DNA from: Cytospora piceicola
Taxonomy: Eukaryota > Ascomycota > Sordariomycetes > Diaporthales > Cytosporaceae
Reading direction: 5' to 3'
DNA: 64,000 nt
Assembly (NCBI GenBank): GCA_023375675.1
Contig: JALQBC010000021.1
Coordinates: forward strand, 682,001 to 746,000
The notes under the pieces were generated by a model. That model was not told where the DNA came from. It saw nothing but the letters and a program-made list of their open reading frames with translations, and made no database searches. Each line of letters begins with the position of its first letter. Position 1 is the first letter of the stretch. This document shows, piece after piece, positions 12,454 through 25,243 of this stretch. A program made the translations under genes and the position numbers.

Positions 12454-12962
12454 GATCTCTCTGGTTTGGGGAGAAATGCAGATAGATGCAGCAAGAAGTA
12501 GGGAATTTTCGAGCTCGCAGAAAATGCAGTTTTGGAGCTTCTGAACTTTTTAGTGGGTCCATGTGTCCCTAGAGTGCCAGTAAGTGCCCGGCCCACAGGC
12601 GGCGGACATCCCTGTTAGTACAACGGCGGGTGATTGGTTCCTGAAGAGGACGGCCCGTACAGCGTCAGGGAGCTCCCGTCTTCAGGTGTGCCTCAACTGG
12701 ACGCAACGGCAATGTCTTGTCTCATCTACAAACAAATTACTTGAGTACGTAGATATATGTGGTGTCTTGTTATTCATGAAGCTAGGCCATCTTTACAAAA
12801 TTCAAGAGTTGCATCCGTGGCTTTATCCCCAATGATATGGCAAATAAATTATAACCCAAATATAGAACTCCCTTTCTTTTGCCAATCTTTCTTTCGAGTG
12901 CAACATAACGGAGTGTCCGTCACTGAGCATCTGTTCCCAATGTCCAAGACTGCGTTATCAAC
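12454..12962. promoter_or_regulatory. Divergent promoter bfr2/ind1
   Basis: A 509-bp spacer between two head-to-head housekeeping genes. No coding exon is visible, and I see no element strong enough to name. Confidence 0.5.
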
Positions 12963-14063
12963 ATGACGGTCATGACGCCCATCCAACGTCGCTTCTTCAG
13001 CACCCTGCGCGTCCTACAACATGAGAACCCTCTGGTGAGCTGTTAGCATTGTTCTTTCATGGAGCTGTGTGTTGCTAAATATATTCTCCATTCCAGGGTC
13101 TCCCTCGTACAGGCTCCATCCCGCGGATGCAGCGTGGCCTGCCAGAACGGCGTAAGATAAAGGATGTAGCCAGAGTCATTGCCGTTTCCAGTGCCAAGGG
13201 AGGAGTGGGAAAGAGCACTGTCTCTGCAAATCTGGCTCTGGCATTTGCAAGGCTGGGCCATAGGTCGGGTATCTTGGATACCGATATCTTTGGGCCGTCG
13301 ATTCCCACACTGTTCAATTTGAACGAGGAGCCACGACTTTCAACCAGTATGTCGAGTCCGAGAGTCATCTCCGGACAGCAAAAATATGGTTTGCACATTG
13401 GCTGACGGGGTATGGGTTAGACAATCAACTACTCCCACTCTCAAACTATGGTGTCAAGACAATGTCGATGGGCTATCTGGTCGGAGAGGATGCGCCGGTG
13501 GTATGGCGTGGCCTAATGGTCATGAAGGCACTGCAGCAGCTTCTGCACGAGGTGGAATGGGGCGGTCTTGATATCCTCGTGCTCGATCTGCCACCGGGAA
13601 CCGGTGATACGCAGTTGAGCATCACACAACAAATCGTTCTTGACGGTAAGTCTACGGGCTCCCTTTCAATACTGCCATCAGGATAGAAGATTCAGCGTAC
13701 TCACGGTACCATACAGGCTCGGTAATAGTCACCACACCACATACCCTGTCTGTCAAGGATGCCGTCAAGGGAATTAATATGTTCAAGAAGGTTAACGTGC
13801 CTATCCTGGGGCTTGTCAATAACATGTCCCTGTTTACCTGCCCAAACTGCGGAAACCATCACCCTATATTCGGCTCTAGCGACGGTGTAGCTAAGGTCTG
13901 TACAGAACAGGACATCGCGTTCCTGGGGGATATACCACTGCATCAAAACATCGGCACTCACTCACAAGAGGGCAAGCCAACGGTGGTGGCGGAGCCGGAG
14001 AGCGAGAGGGCAGCTACCTTCATGAGTATTGCCCGGGAGCTAGGCGGAAGAATTGGATTATAA
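12963..14063 (+). CDS. ind1: Mitochondrial Fe-S protein Ind1 (NUBPL, Mrp/NBP35-like P-loop ATPase)
   Basis: Four exons: 12963-13034, 13097-13346, 13421-13645 and 13717-14063, giving 297 residues. The first 20 residues are basic and lack acids until residue 21 ([19 protein letters not shown]), typical of a mitochondrial presequence. The deviant Walker A of the Mrp family follows ([11 protein letters not shown], Lys58 and Lys63), then [21 protein letters not shown], and the CPNC motif (Cys224 and Cys227) that bridges a labile 4Fe-4S cluster between two subunits. In fungi that have complex I, Ind1 delivers Fe-S clusters to that complex. The presequence separates it from cytosolic Cfd1/Nbp35. An NDUFA1 homologue occurs elsewhere in this window, consistent with a complex I-bearing fungus. 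Confidence 0.93.
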
Positions 14064-14654
14064 GGATATGAATAGATGAGTAACCGGATGAATTGATGAA
14101 TATACAATATGTCTGTTCGTCTTGATGGCAACTCTGATGGCAATCCCTCCTGCAACCACACATGGTAAGCACCTTTAGTTACCCAGCCCCTCTAACAAGA
14201 GTCTCTCTTGAAGAAATCCAAGAATACCAAATAGACAAAGCTCCATATTGAACGGCAAAGGACATGAGATTTGAAACAAAAGGAACACATGATGAATCGA
14301 CCAAAGACCTTACTTACCTGCATACCTACTTATCTCGACAGATCACAAAATAGCTGTTCCTGTGTCCGGCTGGAGGATCGGCACAGTCCTCGGACTGACA
14401 AGAACTGGTAACTACGACGGGGGGATACTGTGGATATACTCTTGTTACAATCATAAGTGGTTGGCTTGAAAAGTTTCGCGGAGACATGAATTATCTCGTA
14501 AAGACTATATACTCTGAAATCATTGCGGTGTGCAACACGAGGTCAACCAAAAGGGCTCCAGCCCAGAACCATTGATCAATCATCCAATGCCGCTGCGTTA
14601 TCTTTCATAATTCAAACATCATATTCAATACACAAAAGACGTCCCTTCTCGTAC
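14064..14654. other. Intergenic, convergent ind1/pex11
   Basis: A 591-bp shared 3' region with no gene seen. Confidence 0.6.
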
Positions 14655-15428
14655 TTAAGCCGTCTTCTTCCATTGCGTTGACATGCCAATCAGACTGCTG
14701 ACTGTACCGGCAAGACCCACGATGCCGTCGTCAAGGGCAATCCAGCCCAGCGCCGAGTATGGCACAGTCAAATCGCACAGGTCAGATAGCAGTTGTAACT
14801 GGCTGGTAGAGCGCTCCCTGTGGAGAAAAGTTAGCCTCGACTTCTTCCTGATCACTGAATTAAAGTTTCGCAACACTTACTTTGCTATCAGTTTGCTCTC
14901 CACAACGCCCTCACCCTCCTTCTTGTCGACCTTGGCCTCCCTCTGCTTGAGCTGGTACAGGGTATACACCTGCGTCAGGACGGAGCACATCAACCCAAAT
15001 GCCCAGAACCGATATGCCTCCTTCTGGAGCCTCTTGGCGGACTCGCTCTTCCTAATGCCCAGCGTGTCCAGGACCGTGGCCATGTCCAGGGTCAGGTAGC
15101 CCGCGTATCCCAGCTGTCGCCCGACGGTGGTGTACCGCAGGACGGGGCACATGGTGCCGGCCTTGGCGTCGGCGGCGGCGGCGGCGGCCTTGAAGTGCTC
15201 GACGTTCTTGCCGACGCGCATGACCTTGCGGACCAGGCCGAACTGCTTCTTGATGGCGTCCCACGGGGCGATCTCCTTGGGGGAGCCATTGGTTCGGTAG
15301 AGGTACCAGGCGTAGAAGCGGGCGAAGTATTGTAAGGTGCGCAGGACTTTGTCGCGGCCGACGGTGGTGGCTACAAAGCGCTGGTAGTGTGCCACGCTGG
15401 GGTGGTAGATGAGGGCGTCGGCAACCAT
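14655..15428 (-). CDS. pex11: Peroxisomal membrane elongation protein Pex11
   Basis: Two exons, 15428-14881 and 14817-14655, split by a 63-bp intron, giving 236 residues. The N-terminus (VADALIYHPSVAHYQRFVAT then GRDKVLRTLQYFARFYAWYL) is the conserved amphipathic helix with which Pex11 inserts into and tubulates the peroxisomal membrane. A hydrophobic segment lies around residues 150-165 (RFWAFGLMCSVLTQVYTLYQ), and the C-terminus (PYSALGWIALDDGIVGLAGTVSSLIGM) is the conserved second membrane segment. Length and architecture match Pex11 of filamentous fungi. Pex11 drives peroxisome proliferation on fatty acids. A peroxisomal thiolase gene is also in this window but 28 kb away. Confidence 0.94.
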
Positions 15429-16762
15429 TTCGGCGGAGGATTGAGTTCAACTTTCTTGGGGATTGGAGGAAGGGATGGGTGGTTCTGGTTGTTTACTTTA
15501 GATTAGGAGGTGGTATATCGGTGATGGAAACGCATTGAGTGCACGCGACGAGGTTAGCATTGGCATTTGACCTCCACACGCACTTGCTCATATGTTGTCA
15601 GTAGCATGTGCCGAGGTCCAAGGTGTAGACCTGTGTGGTGAATTGGTGGTTCGGCACTGTCGCTGTCACAGGCATGCCGGCCGCCGATTAAGGCTGCTTA
15701 TCCGGACCCTAACCCTTATCAGGGCAGTTATAAAGAGGCACCCAGGGTCGACAGAGTCCGTTCAGCCGTTTTCGACTTACTATATGACCCCATGTTACTC
15801 TGGCCCATGCTACTCATTGTTAGCTCCTCTACTGTGTAAAGCATAGTTGTCAGTTTTGTAATCTTCCACAAATGGCAATAGCTGAAGATATCGTGGTCGA
15901 CAGTGTTCCGGGAAATCCTCTTGCATCACCATTCAATCACTCTTCCAGTTTCCAGAAGGAACGTCAAGTGGCTGAAGTGGTCAGGGGTCAAGACGTTTAA
16001 CGGTGGAGCCCCGCCGACCCCACTCCATTTCTCCAACATTTCAAAGAAGTTCCAGAGTCCCGCGTTCCCCAAACTTGCGGGTCCGAGCGTCAGTGTGGGC
16101 TTTCCCCAGTCTTTTTCCCTCCGGCCGGAGCTTTGTGAGCCTCTCTGCGCCAATCTGAGCCCGGCACAAACGTCACCGCTGCACATCAACCCGATCAGCC
16201 TGGCCCATAGCCGCCACTATGCCGAAGCTGAAGCCCATTCTGATGTCCCATCAAAAAGTCGACCGACCCTGACACCCTGACGAGGGGCTGGAGGGGCTCG
16301 TTGACAAAGAGGGATCTGCAGTATTTCGGCTTGTACGAAGCTGCTGGGTGATTGCCGACCTTGCCTTGGAAACCTGGGAAACTTCCAAATCCCCCTTTTT
16401 CGCGACCATGATCTAATAGCGTAACTGAATGCGCTCCGGCCGTGCCGATATCGTGAGTTCCATTTTCAGGTGTTTTCTTGGTGTGTGTGGGTGACAAATG
16501 ACTTAAGGTTCTTCGTCTCTCCTTCTCCTTCTCCTTCTGGATCTTTTCCTTCTTATTCCTGCTCCTCCTCCTCCTCTTCCTTCTTCCCAATTCCTCCTCA
16601 CTCACCATCATACTTCCTTCCCACACCTAAGGACCAAACCCCCACCAACTTACCACACCAATCTACTTCGAACTTAACCACTATTCGTACCCAACTTACG
16701 GCTTCCTATCAAGTAAACCACTTGATTCCTGTTCCATTTCCACGCCTTGGCAATAGTAAACC
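15429..16762. promoter_or_regulatory. Divergent promoter pex11/fbp1 with pyrimidine-rich leader
   Basis: Upstream of fbp1 the plus strand becomes strongly CT-rich at about 16500-16640 (ctccttctcc-type repeats), a common feature just upstream of fungal transcription starts and 5' UTRs. No coding exon seen. Promoter function is inferred from position. Confidence 0.55.
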
Positions 16763-18014
16763 ATGTCTGCCGCTCAATCCCATAACCCGAACGCCGGCCC
16801 GGAAGTCGAGGCTGTGAACACGGACATTGTCACCCTGACCCGCTTCCTGACCGAAGAGCAAGTCAAGGTCAAGGAAGCAACAGGAGACTTCACGTATGTC
16901 GACCCCCATAACCCATGGTTTCTTGAGGACGAGATAGGCTTTGATGACTGACGAAGTTGCCCGTGTCCAGCCTGCTTTGCCATGCCCTGCAGTTCTCCTT
17001 CAAATCCATTGCCTACTACATCCGGAGAGCGACTCTCGTCAACTTGACCGGCCTTGCTGGCTCCTCAAACTCCACCGGTGATGACCAGAAGAAGCTCGAT
17101 GTCCTTTCCAACGACCTGTTCATTGCCGCCATGCGCTCTTCAGGGAAATGCGCCCTGCTGGTCTCGGAGGAGGAGGACAATGTCATATTTTTCGAGGAGA
17201 ACAAGAACGCACGGTACGCCGTTGCCTGCGACCCTATTGACGGTTCCTCCAACCTCGACGCCGGTGTGTCAGTAGGCACTATTTTCGCCATCCACAAGCT
17301 GGCTGAGGGCTCAACTGGCACGAAAGAGGACATCCTGAAGCCCGGGACGGAGCTGGTGGCTGCCGGTTTCACAATGTACGGCGCCTCCGCGCAGCTCGTC
17401 ATCACCATGAAGGGCGGCGGTGTCAATGGCTTCACTCTGGACAACGGTGTGGGCGAGTTTATCCTGACCCACCCCAACATGAAGATCCCCAAGCAGAAGG
17501 CCATTTACTCCGTGAACGAAGGCAACGCGATGTTCTGGGAGGACAACATCAAGGAGTACTTCGACTCGCTCAAGTTCCCGCAAGGCGAGAATGGGCTTGG
17601 CAAGCCATATAGCGCCCGGTATATCGGTTCCATGGTAGCAGATGCATACCGGACGCTGTTGTACGGTGGCATATTTGCGTACCCCGGAGACAAGAAGAAC
17701 CCCAAGGGCAAGTTGAGGATTCTGTACGAATGTGCACCTATGGCCATGGTCTTTGAGAATGGTAAGCCGAGAACCCCCCTCCGGAAACCTCTGACTGAAG
17801 CTGTACTGACGTATAATTAGCCGGCGGCCAAGCTGTCAACTCAGAGATGAATCGTATGCTTGATGTTGTGCCAGAGTAAGTTTAATCCGTGTTCCCCAAA
17901 TGATATGACTGCGACTTCAGTTTCTAACGATACTCTAGACACATCCATGACAGGTCAGGCATTTTCATGGGCAGCTGGGACGAGGTCGAGAAGGTCAAAA
18001 GTTTCCACAAGTAA
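16763..18014 (+). CDS. fbp1: Fructose-1,6-bisphosphatase
   Basis: Four exons: 16763-16893, 16971-17761, 17821-17875 and 17939-18014, giving 350 residues. Visible landmarks are the N-terminal NTDIVTLTRFLTEEQ, the LSNDLF block, the acidic metal-site stretch SEEEDN, and the catalytic/metal motif DPIDGSSNLD (Asp131, Asp134), then the substrate end GKLRILYECAPMAMVFENGG across the second junction. The last exon ends DRSGIFMGSWDEVEKVKSFHK. This cytosolic enzyme hydrolyses fructose 1,6-bisphosphate to fructose 6-phosphate, the committed step of gluconeogenesis. In fungi it is usually glucose-repressed, which I cannot confirm from the sequence. All junction phases agree. Confidence 0.97.
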
Positions 18015-18752
18015 ACCCGTTATAACATCGGGCGTGTTGGCGTTGTCTTCTTGTACGGGATACCATGGGGAAACTGGCGTTGGTGAAAACTTGGCACGTC
18101 TGTGTGAATGACGGTCAATTCTGACAATTGTCACTTGTGTGCATAGCTGAGAATTTGGATATAATATACCATGACCGACGTGTAAATTTCACACAACAGC
18201 TGCCGTCCTGATTTTCTGAACGATAGCTTGACATTCGCAACATAAATGCCCCAGTGCTGCTACCCTCAGCCTCTTGAGACGAACACATCGCTCGGCGTCG
18301 CGTAATAGATCGTCCCTGATCAGCACAGCCGGGTATTAACACCGTGATTGACACCAAGAGCACCACTGTAACGTCATTTGACAGAGTGGAGCCGGGCTCT
18401 CAACTCAAGCCAGCCAGGGGTCAAAGCCGAATGACGAGATGAAGCACCGGCAACGGTCAGAAGATGTTCGGCATTAAGCTCCTCTGTTTGTGACTATGTA
18501 GGATTTACTTTACTATCTGTGTATCGAGCGAAGTTCCATCTCGCCTTCCTTGCCAGCTCGAACAGAGTCGAATGACCAACCCTTGCGATGACTTCGGCTA
18601 AAACCCTCATTGCTCTTCTCTCATCCTTCCCCCACTTTTTGCTCTTATTTGTACAACACGCATGCCAAACTTGGGAGAGCCATCCTCTCCTCAAAATGCA
18701 AACAATGCTCCTGTCCACTCTCGCTATGCCGCGTCCACCGTTCCGTCCCTAA
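18015..18752. other. Intergenic, convergent fbp1/NUP98-96
   Basis: A 738-bp shared 3' region with no gene seen. Confidence 0.6.
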
Positions 18753-21700
18753 TCAACCTCGTCCGACCATGACATCCCTGTAATACGCAAAAGCCAACTC
18801 GTTCGAGTACTTCAAGTACGCATCCTCCGTGAGCGGAAGGCCAAGGACCTTGGAAAGTTGTGCCTGCGAGCCGTTAGAATCCGTACCTTGAAAAAAACCA
18901 GGCCTGGAAAAACTTACCTCGCCCTTCTTAGCCAGCTCAACAACCACCTTCGCAACTATGTTGGCCATGTCCGCGACAGCCGCCACCTCCAAGACGTCGG
19001 CGTCCTGCCTGACGCGCACGCTCTCGTGCAGCGCCGGCAGGCCCGCCATGAGGCCCTCGACGACATGCTGCGGGACGCTCGCGGCCGAGCCCTGCTTGAC
19101 GTGCCTGATGAGCTCGAGGAAGTCGTGGTAGATCTTGCCGCCAAAGTTCCAGTTAGCGATCGTCTTCTCGGAGCCGGCGAACTGCTGCAGGATGGCCCAC
19201 AGGCCCTCGTAGTCGCGCTCGATGATGGCGAGCGGCGCCACCTGCTTCGTGAAGGTCTTGTGTGCCTCGGCGTACGAGGCCGCGCGCAGGAGGTAGAGGA
19301 CCTCAGCCTTGGGGTCGTTCTTCACGCTACGCATGTACAGCGCCTTGGCTTGCCAGACCCACGTGGCCGGGATCTTAAAGGTCTGTGTCAGGGTGACGAA
19401 GTCGTCGCTCTGTTCGCCACCGATCAGGCGGGCGTGGCGGCACAGGTGTTCCTGGACGGCCTTGACCCGCGCTGCTGGCTTGGTCAGGTGGAGGAGCACG
19501 AAGACAGCCTCGAGCCAGTTTCCGTCGCTGGTGAGCTGCGAGGCGAACGAGACGGTGGCAGTGTCCGCCTTCTCGCCTGCGGCTTCCCCGAAGGATACCT
19601 TGCCGGTGTTGACGAGGGCCTGACCCAGTTGCCAGGAGAGGCGGAAGTCTAGAGGAGACAATTGAGAGTTCTCAGGTCGGAGGACATCTGCAAGGTCAAC
19701 ACCTTTGTCGGCGTACAGTTTGAGAAGTCCCCACAACAGATCCTCGCGCAAATCCGTGTCCGGATCCTCCCACAGGGCGTCAATGCCCTGCTCGGCGAAC
19801 CACGGTTGCGGCCTGGGCTCCTTGTCCTGCTTGATGTCGTCCTCAAAGGAGTGGATCGCCTCAACAATATCATCAGAAGATGTGATTGCATACCAGAAAC
19901 GGAGACCAAGCGCCTGTTTCCAATCCATACCGAAGCGCTGTGAGATGATGAACGATTCCATACGGTTCTCCATAGCACCCTTCTTTCCTTCAACGGCGCA
20001 GACATTGCCACCAAGAAGTTCATAGATGGCACGGATTGGCTCGGTGAACTCGGAAAGCACATTAGTGTCGCGCCATTCCTTAACCTGTTCACGCATATCC
20101 TGCATCATCTGGTCGCTGGTGCCGATGAGCGAGACCAGAGTTGCCAGGCGGAAATTCTTGCCATCGAGGAGGTGCTTGCAAGCGTCTGGAACTCGGTTTC
20201 CCGACAAAGACGCGATCGCCTTGTCTTCGAGCGACAGCGCCATGCCGACAGCGCGGTTCGACGCATCTTCAACAATGTTCTGCCAGAACTTGGAGAGGTT
20301 GCGGCGGCGAGCCTGACGGAGCCCTGAAGGCGGGACTTTGGCGCCTTCGGCGTCGGTGACTTGATCGAATAAGATGCTTGCGAGATCCCAGACCATTTTC
20401 TCATGTGCGTTTGCTGGGCTCTGCAACTCCTGGCCGTGAAACAGTGCTGTCAGAGAGCTGACTGGACCCAGCGAAACTGTGGGTACGTGATTAACGAGGT
20501 TGACACGGGTCAAGGCCATCTGGTTGCTCAGAGCCTTGGCGGACGACTCGTTGGAGAACTTTGCGAATCGAACGTCGCGATTCTCAGAAACTATGTTGAG
20601 TCTGCTCATCATCATGATGCCGTCTTTCTCCTGCGCTCTCCTAGATGAGCGCGACAGGATCTTCGGGGCTGTTGCGAGAACCAGGGTACCGTCCGGACCC
20701 CAGCTTGGGCGAAGTGTGTCGTGGAAGGCTCTATCGTCAGGGTCCATATTGGCTTCATCTTCCTCGGTAGTCTTGTCTTGCCTCTTGTATGGCCACTAAA
20801 ATGAAGGGAGAAAGATCTTAGCAACAGAACATTTTATTGAAGGAATGCGTTTAATTTTAACGACCGGGCCTAGCACCCTAACCCATGCAAGATGTGCAGA
20901 CTAATAGACAGATGTTGTACCAACCTTGAATCCTGACGTTGGGATCGGAGCCGGCGCAGAAGGCCTGACCGATGCCCTGGGCTTCTCAAATAGAGAATTC
21001 ATCAGCTCGATGCTTGTCGCAAATCCACGACCGTCCGACACAATCTTTGGCTTTGCTTGGGGAGCATCCTGTCGTGTGCTGGCCTTCAGGTCCTCATAAA
21101 TCACTTCCTCGTTGATCGCCTTCAAGGCAGCTCGATCTCGCTTAGCAGGACTGATGGTCTTTTGAAGCATGTCCATCCAGTCATCACCATCAGCTACCTG
21201 GAGCTTAAGGGGTGTGTTCGAATCCTTGATGGCACGCATCCTGGCCCTCATGATGCCGCCAGGCGTTTCTTGGTATTCTGCCATCGATCCCATGTAAGGC
21301 GAGTCATAATCTGGCTCCGCGGCTTGATGATACTCGAGGTAAGCACTCGCGTCTTGATCCTCAGGTAGAGCATGTTCTTCGTCCATTTCCTCGTCCTCTT
21401 GGTACACTAAGGCTTGGGACGCAGAACCCGCGGAGCGATTAGATAAAAAAGACTGCTGGTTGGCATCAGCGAGTTCTTCATCATCTGAGACTGCCCCCGT
21501 GTAATCAAAGGCACCCGGCAAAGCGCGGCGCTTTCTCCTGAACTCGAAAGCGTCCTCGGGCTCTGCGACAGGAGACGCCTCATCTTCGGCCTGGAAAGAT
21601 GGCTTGGACTGCGACGGAAGGGCAGCCTCCTCGAGGACGGTCTCACCGAGAGTCGTATCACCATCGGTTTCATCGTCATCATAATCGAGACCGTAGGTCG

Positions 21701-24700
21701 TGAAATGTTCCACCTCGAAAGTCCATACTCCAGTATCCGCATCGTAATCGATGAACCTTGTGTCGGGGATCTTCTTGAGTCGTTCAACGTGCTTGTTGAA
21801 GTGGCGACCGGACTTCTCCGTAAGAGGCGTTCGCTTATCCCGACCTCGGGGCCATGAGTGCTCAAGAGAGATGACAGATGGGACATTCAGCCCCTTGCCA
21901 ACTGGTGGTTTCTTTGCAGCAACCGGATAGACCGTGCAGGATCGAGTCTCCAAGACAACGATACCCCCGGTGATCTCCTCAAGGTCGATATTGGTCAGGT
22001 CGACGGCGACCTTGAATTGAACTTGGCCAACATTTTCTCGGCCGACGGTGAAGTTGTTGATCGCAGAACGTTGCACGCGGTTCATTTTCAAGATCTCTTG
22101 CTTTGTAGGACTGACCCAGTAAAGACCAGCTGACCCTGTCTCTGGTGAGGACGCAACAGACTTTGAAGGCAGAACGGGAGATTCTTCCTCTTGTACAACG
22201 GCGAGCTCGTTGCCCTTGACCTGTTCCATATCAGGCGTAGTCTCCAAGCTTCGCGTCTTGGTACCGTTCACGGAAGTAGTGTTTCCGTTCGTGGGGCGGA
22301 TGAATCCGAGATCCTGAGCAGATGCAGTTGGTGTCTCAAGAGTGCCGTCATCGACGATACCATTCTCCTCGACGTCAACGTTGCTCGTGTCGAAGCTGAC
22401 CCGCTTTGGAAGTTTGCGCGGGCCGGTGGATGAATCGGCAGCCTTCTCTTTGGAAGGTGTCGAGAAGAGATCGAGGCGCAAAGACTTGTCGATGTTCAGC
22501 TTCTTTAGACCGGCGCTGCCATAGGGACGGGGTCCCATGTTGGAAGTGAACGATCCCGGCGACAAAATGCTATCCTCAGCATTGAAGCTCTTGCGCAGAT
22601 TGCTCCCAACACTCTTGGTCAATGACCGGTTCAGACTGCCTGCACCAAGTAGACTCTGCCCGAAACCGCCGGGCGTGCTGCCAGCACTTGAGGGGGTAGC
22701 TGGAGAGCCATAAGTGCTGTAGGAAAGTCCATAGCCCCTCTTGGCCGGCGTGACAAACTTTTGGGCCGACCCTGGGTTCAGCTTCCACATGGGCAAAACA
22801 GATCCCTTACGCTCCTTCTTCTTGCCTGACAACGGAGTTGCGAGCGGACCAGGGTTCTGTACCTCGCCGTTTCCGAGCCCTGAAAAGAGAGACGGGGGGC
22901 CGAACGCGCTTGGGTCGCTAATGCTAGCAGTCAAGGACTGGGGCTGCGACTGTTGGTTTTGGGCATTGTTGAACAGAGAGCCACCTAGCATAGAGTTCTG
23001 CTGTGGTTGTTGAGCGGCAGGTTGCCCAAATAGACCACCGCTTTGTTGCTGCTGTGGTTGCGATCCAAATAAGCCGCCGCCGGTCGGCTGTGGTGACTGG
23101 CCGAAGAGCGATGGTTTTTGTTGATTCTGGTTGTTGTTCAACCCACCAAATAGCGACGAGCCAGTGTTTTGCGGCTGCTGCTGCTGGTTGTTGGATCCCA
23201 GCCCGCCGAAAAGTCCGCCTCCAGTCTGACCAGACTGCGCTGTATTGGTCTGTCCGAAAAGCCCGCCAGTTGTGGCTGGTTTCTGGCCAAACAAACCCCC
23301 GGACTGTGGCTGCTGCTGGGTGTTGTTTTGACCGAAACCAGGGGTATTGTTGTTCGTACTACCGAAGAGGCTGGGGGCAGCAGTTTGCTGGCCAGTGGTG
23401 TTGCCAAACAGACCACCGGTAGAAGCAGGCTTGTTCTGGTTTCCAAACAGACCTCCACCAGTCTGCTGCTGGGTGTTTTGGCCAAATGTACTGCCAAAGC
23501 CGCCCGCCTGGGGTTGCTGCTGCTGCTGATTGGTATTGCCGAACAGGCCGCCTCCAGCAGGCGCAGGGCTCTGAGTGTTGGTGTTTCCAAAGAGGCCACC
23601 GCCAGTAGATGCGGTGTTAGTCTGTCCGAAAGCATTGGACGTTCCGTTGTTGGTTCCAAATGCACCGCCCGTTCCACCGGTCCCAAAGCCGGTCCCAAAG
23701 CCAGTTGCGGGCTTGTTCTGGGCCGTATTGCCAAAAAGTCCACCACCAGTGTTGGTGGCACCAAACCCGGTCGAGGGTGTAGTGTTGTTCGTGCTTCCAA
23801 AGCCACCTGTAGCTCCCGTAGATCCAAAGAGACCACTTGTCTGCTGTGGCTGCTGTGTCGCAGCCGGGCTTCCGAAAAGACCACCGGCTGCAGGCTTGTT
23901 CTGTCCGAAAAGTCCGCCCCCAGCTCCGGCACCAAAACCGCCTGTATTCGTGGCGGCCGTGTTGCCGAAACCAGTCGACGTGTTGTTCTGGGTGTTGCCA
24001 AACAAGCTACCTCCAGTATTGGCGGCTCCGAAGCCTGTGTTTTGGGTGTTGCCGCCAAAACCTGTACCAAAGCCGGAGGTGGTTCCAAAGGCGCCGCCGC
24101 CGCCTGCTGGACCGTTGCCAAACTGACGGCCCTGTGTGTAGTCTACCATCCTAAGCTCCTCGGCCGAGAACTTCTTGTAGGGGTCTTGGAACAGTATATT
24201 CTGGAATGAGTTTTGCGCTGAGCCGGTACCCTCTTTCTCGAGGTACGGGGCGAAGGGAACCACAGCCGTCCCGGGCGGCTCTCCAACGTTTGTGCCGATA
24301 CCTGGGTTGTTCGTTGCACCGCCAAACGCGCTCGTAGTGTTATTTTGGCCAAATGCACCTCCGCCTCCAAACAGGGAGGTTCCGGTTCCAGTTGCTGTGT
24401 TGTTGGTGGTACCGAACGGTGTCGCTGGCTTGGCGGCTGCGCCGAACAAGCCGCCGCCGCCGCCGCCGCCGCCAAACGGCGAGGACGTGGCTGCAGTATT
24501 GTTGGCAGCACCAAATGCACCACCGCCGAAGCCAGTGCCGCCAGTTGTCGAGGGTGTTGAGCCGAAAAGGCCACCGCCTCCAGTAGTTGTTGTAGGCGTA
24601 CCGAAGGCAGGCTTCGCACCGAATCCTGTGTTGTTGGCCGGTGAGCCGAAAGCACCTAAGCAAGTAAATTGTTAGCTTGGACAATGCTCATCTCGGAGCG

Positions 24701-25243
24701 TGTCTTGGAGGGGGAAAGGAAAGCGCCGGCTTTTGTAGGTGCAGAAAGTGGGTGAAAGGATCCTGACGCAAGACACTATGGAGAACGCGAGACACCATGG
24801 AGAGACAGCTGGCGCATTCCAAGATGAAGCGAAGAAATTCGCGACAAGAACGACCAGTGAAACGCGGCCCTCGCTTCGTTCAAAGGGGAAACTGATGTAT
24901 CATACTTCCGGTATTCCCAAAGCCACCAGTCGCTCCGCCAAATAGGCCGCCTCCAGTGTTGGTGTTCGCTGGCGCTCCAAATGCAGGAGTGCTGGTAGAT
25001 CCGAAGGCTGGTAGTCGGGGGCATCATGTCAGCCGAGGCGGGTGACGTTGGAGGCCTGGCGCAAATGCAAAACGAGACACGGGCAATAGGCAAAAGTCAC
25101 GCGAAGAAAGAAGCATATGGGACGAACGTACCGGGAGTTGTGTTGGTGTTTGCACCAAAACCGCCGCCACCACCGCCGCCGAAGGCGTTGTTGGTTTGGT
25201 TGTTCTGGCCGAAACCACCGCCGCCGCCAAATCCAAAAGACAT
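18753..25243 (-). CDS. nup98-96: Nucleoporin Nup98-Nup96 precursor (Nup145/Nup189 type)
   Basis: Five exons: 25243-25132, 25007-24906, 24655-20925, 20795-18918 and 18863-18753, giving 1977 residues with all phases consistent. The N-terminal half is FG/GLFG repeats, interrupted at about 200-247 by a GLEBS-like Gle2-binding segment (FQDPYKKFSAEELRMVDYTQG). The autoproteolytic domain ends at WTFEVEHF/TTYGLDYDDDE, so self-cleavage is predicted between Phe1056 and Thr1057. This would yield an approximately 1056-residue Nup98 and a 921-residue Nup96 that joins the Y-complex scaffold of the nuclear pore. Without splicing the gene looks like two proteins: a stop appears just after the fourth donor (at 20901), and the intron at 20796-20924 joins GFK to WPYKRQD. 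The last intron is only 54 bp and in frame, so its retention would add 18 residues. Confidence 0.95.

Noticed and set aside
23169..24209. Long plus-strand frames inside NUP98
   Set aside because: Shadows of the FG-repeat codons; no family motif and the minus frame is clearly the real gene.
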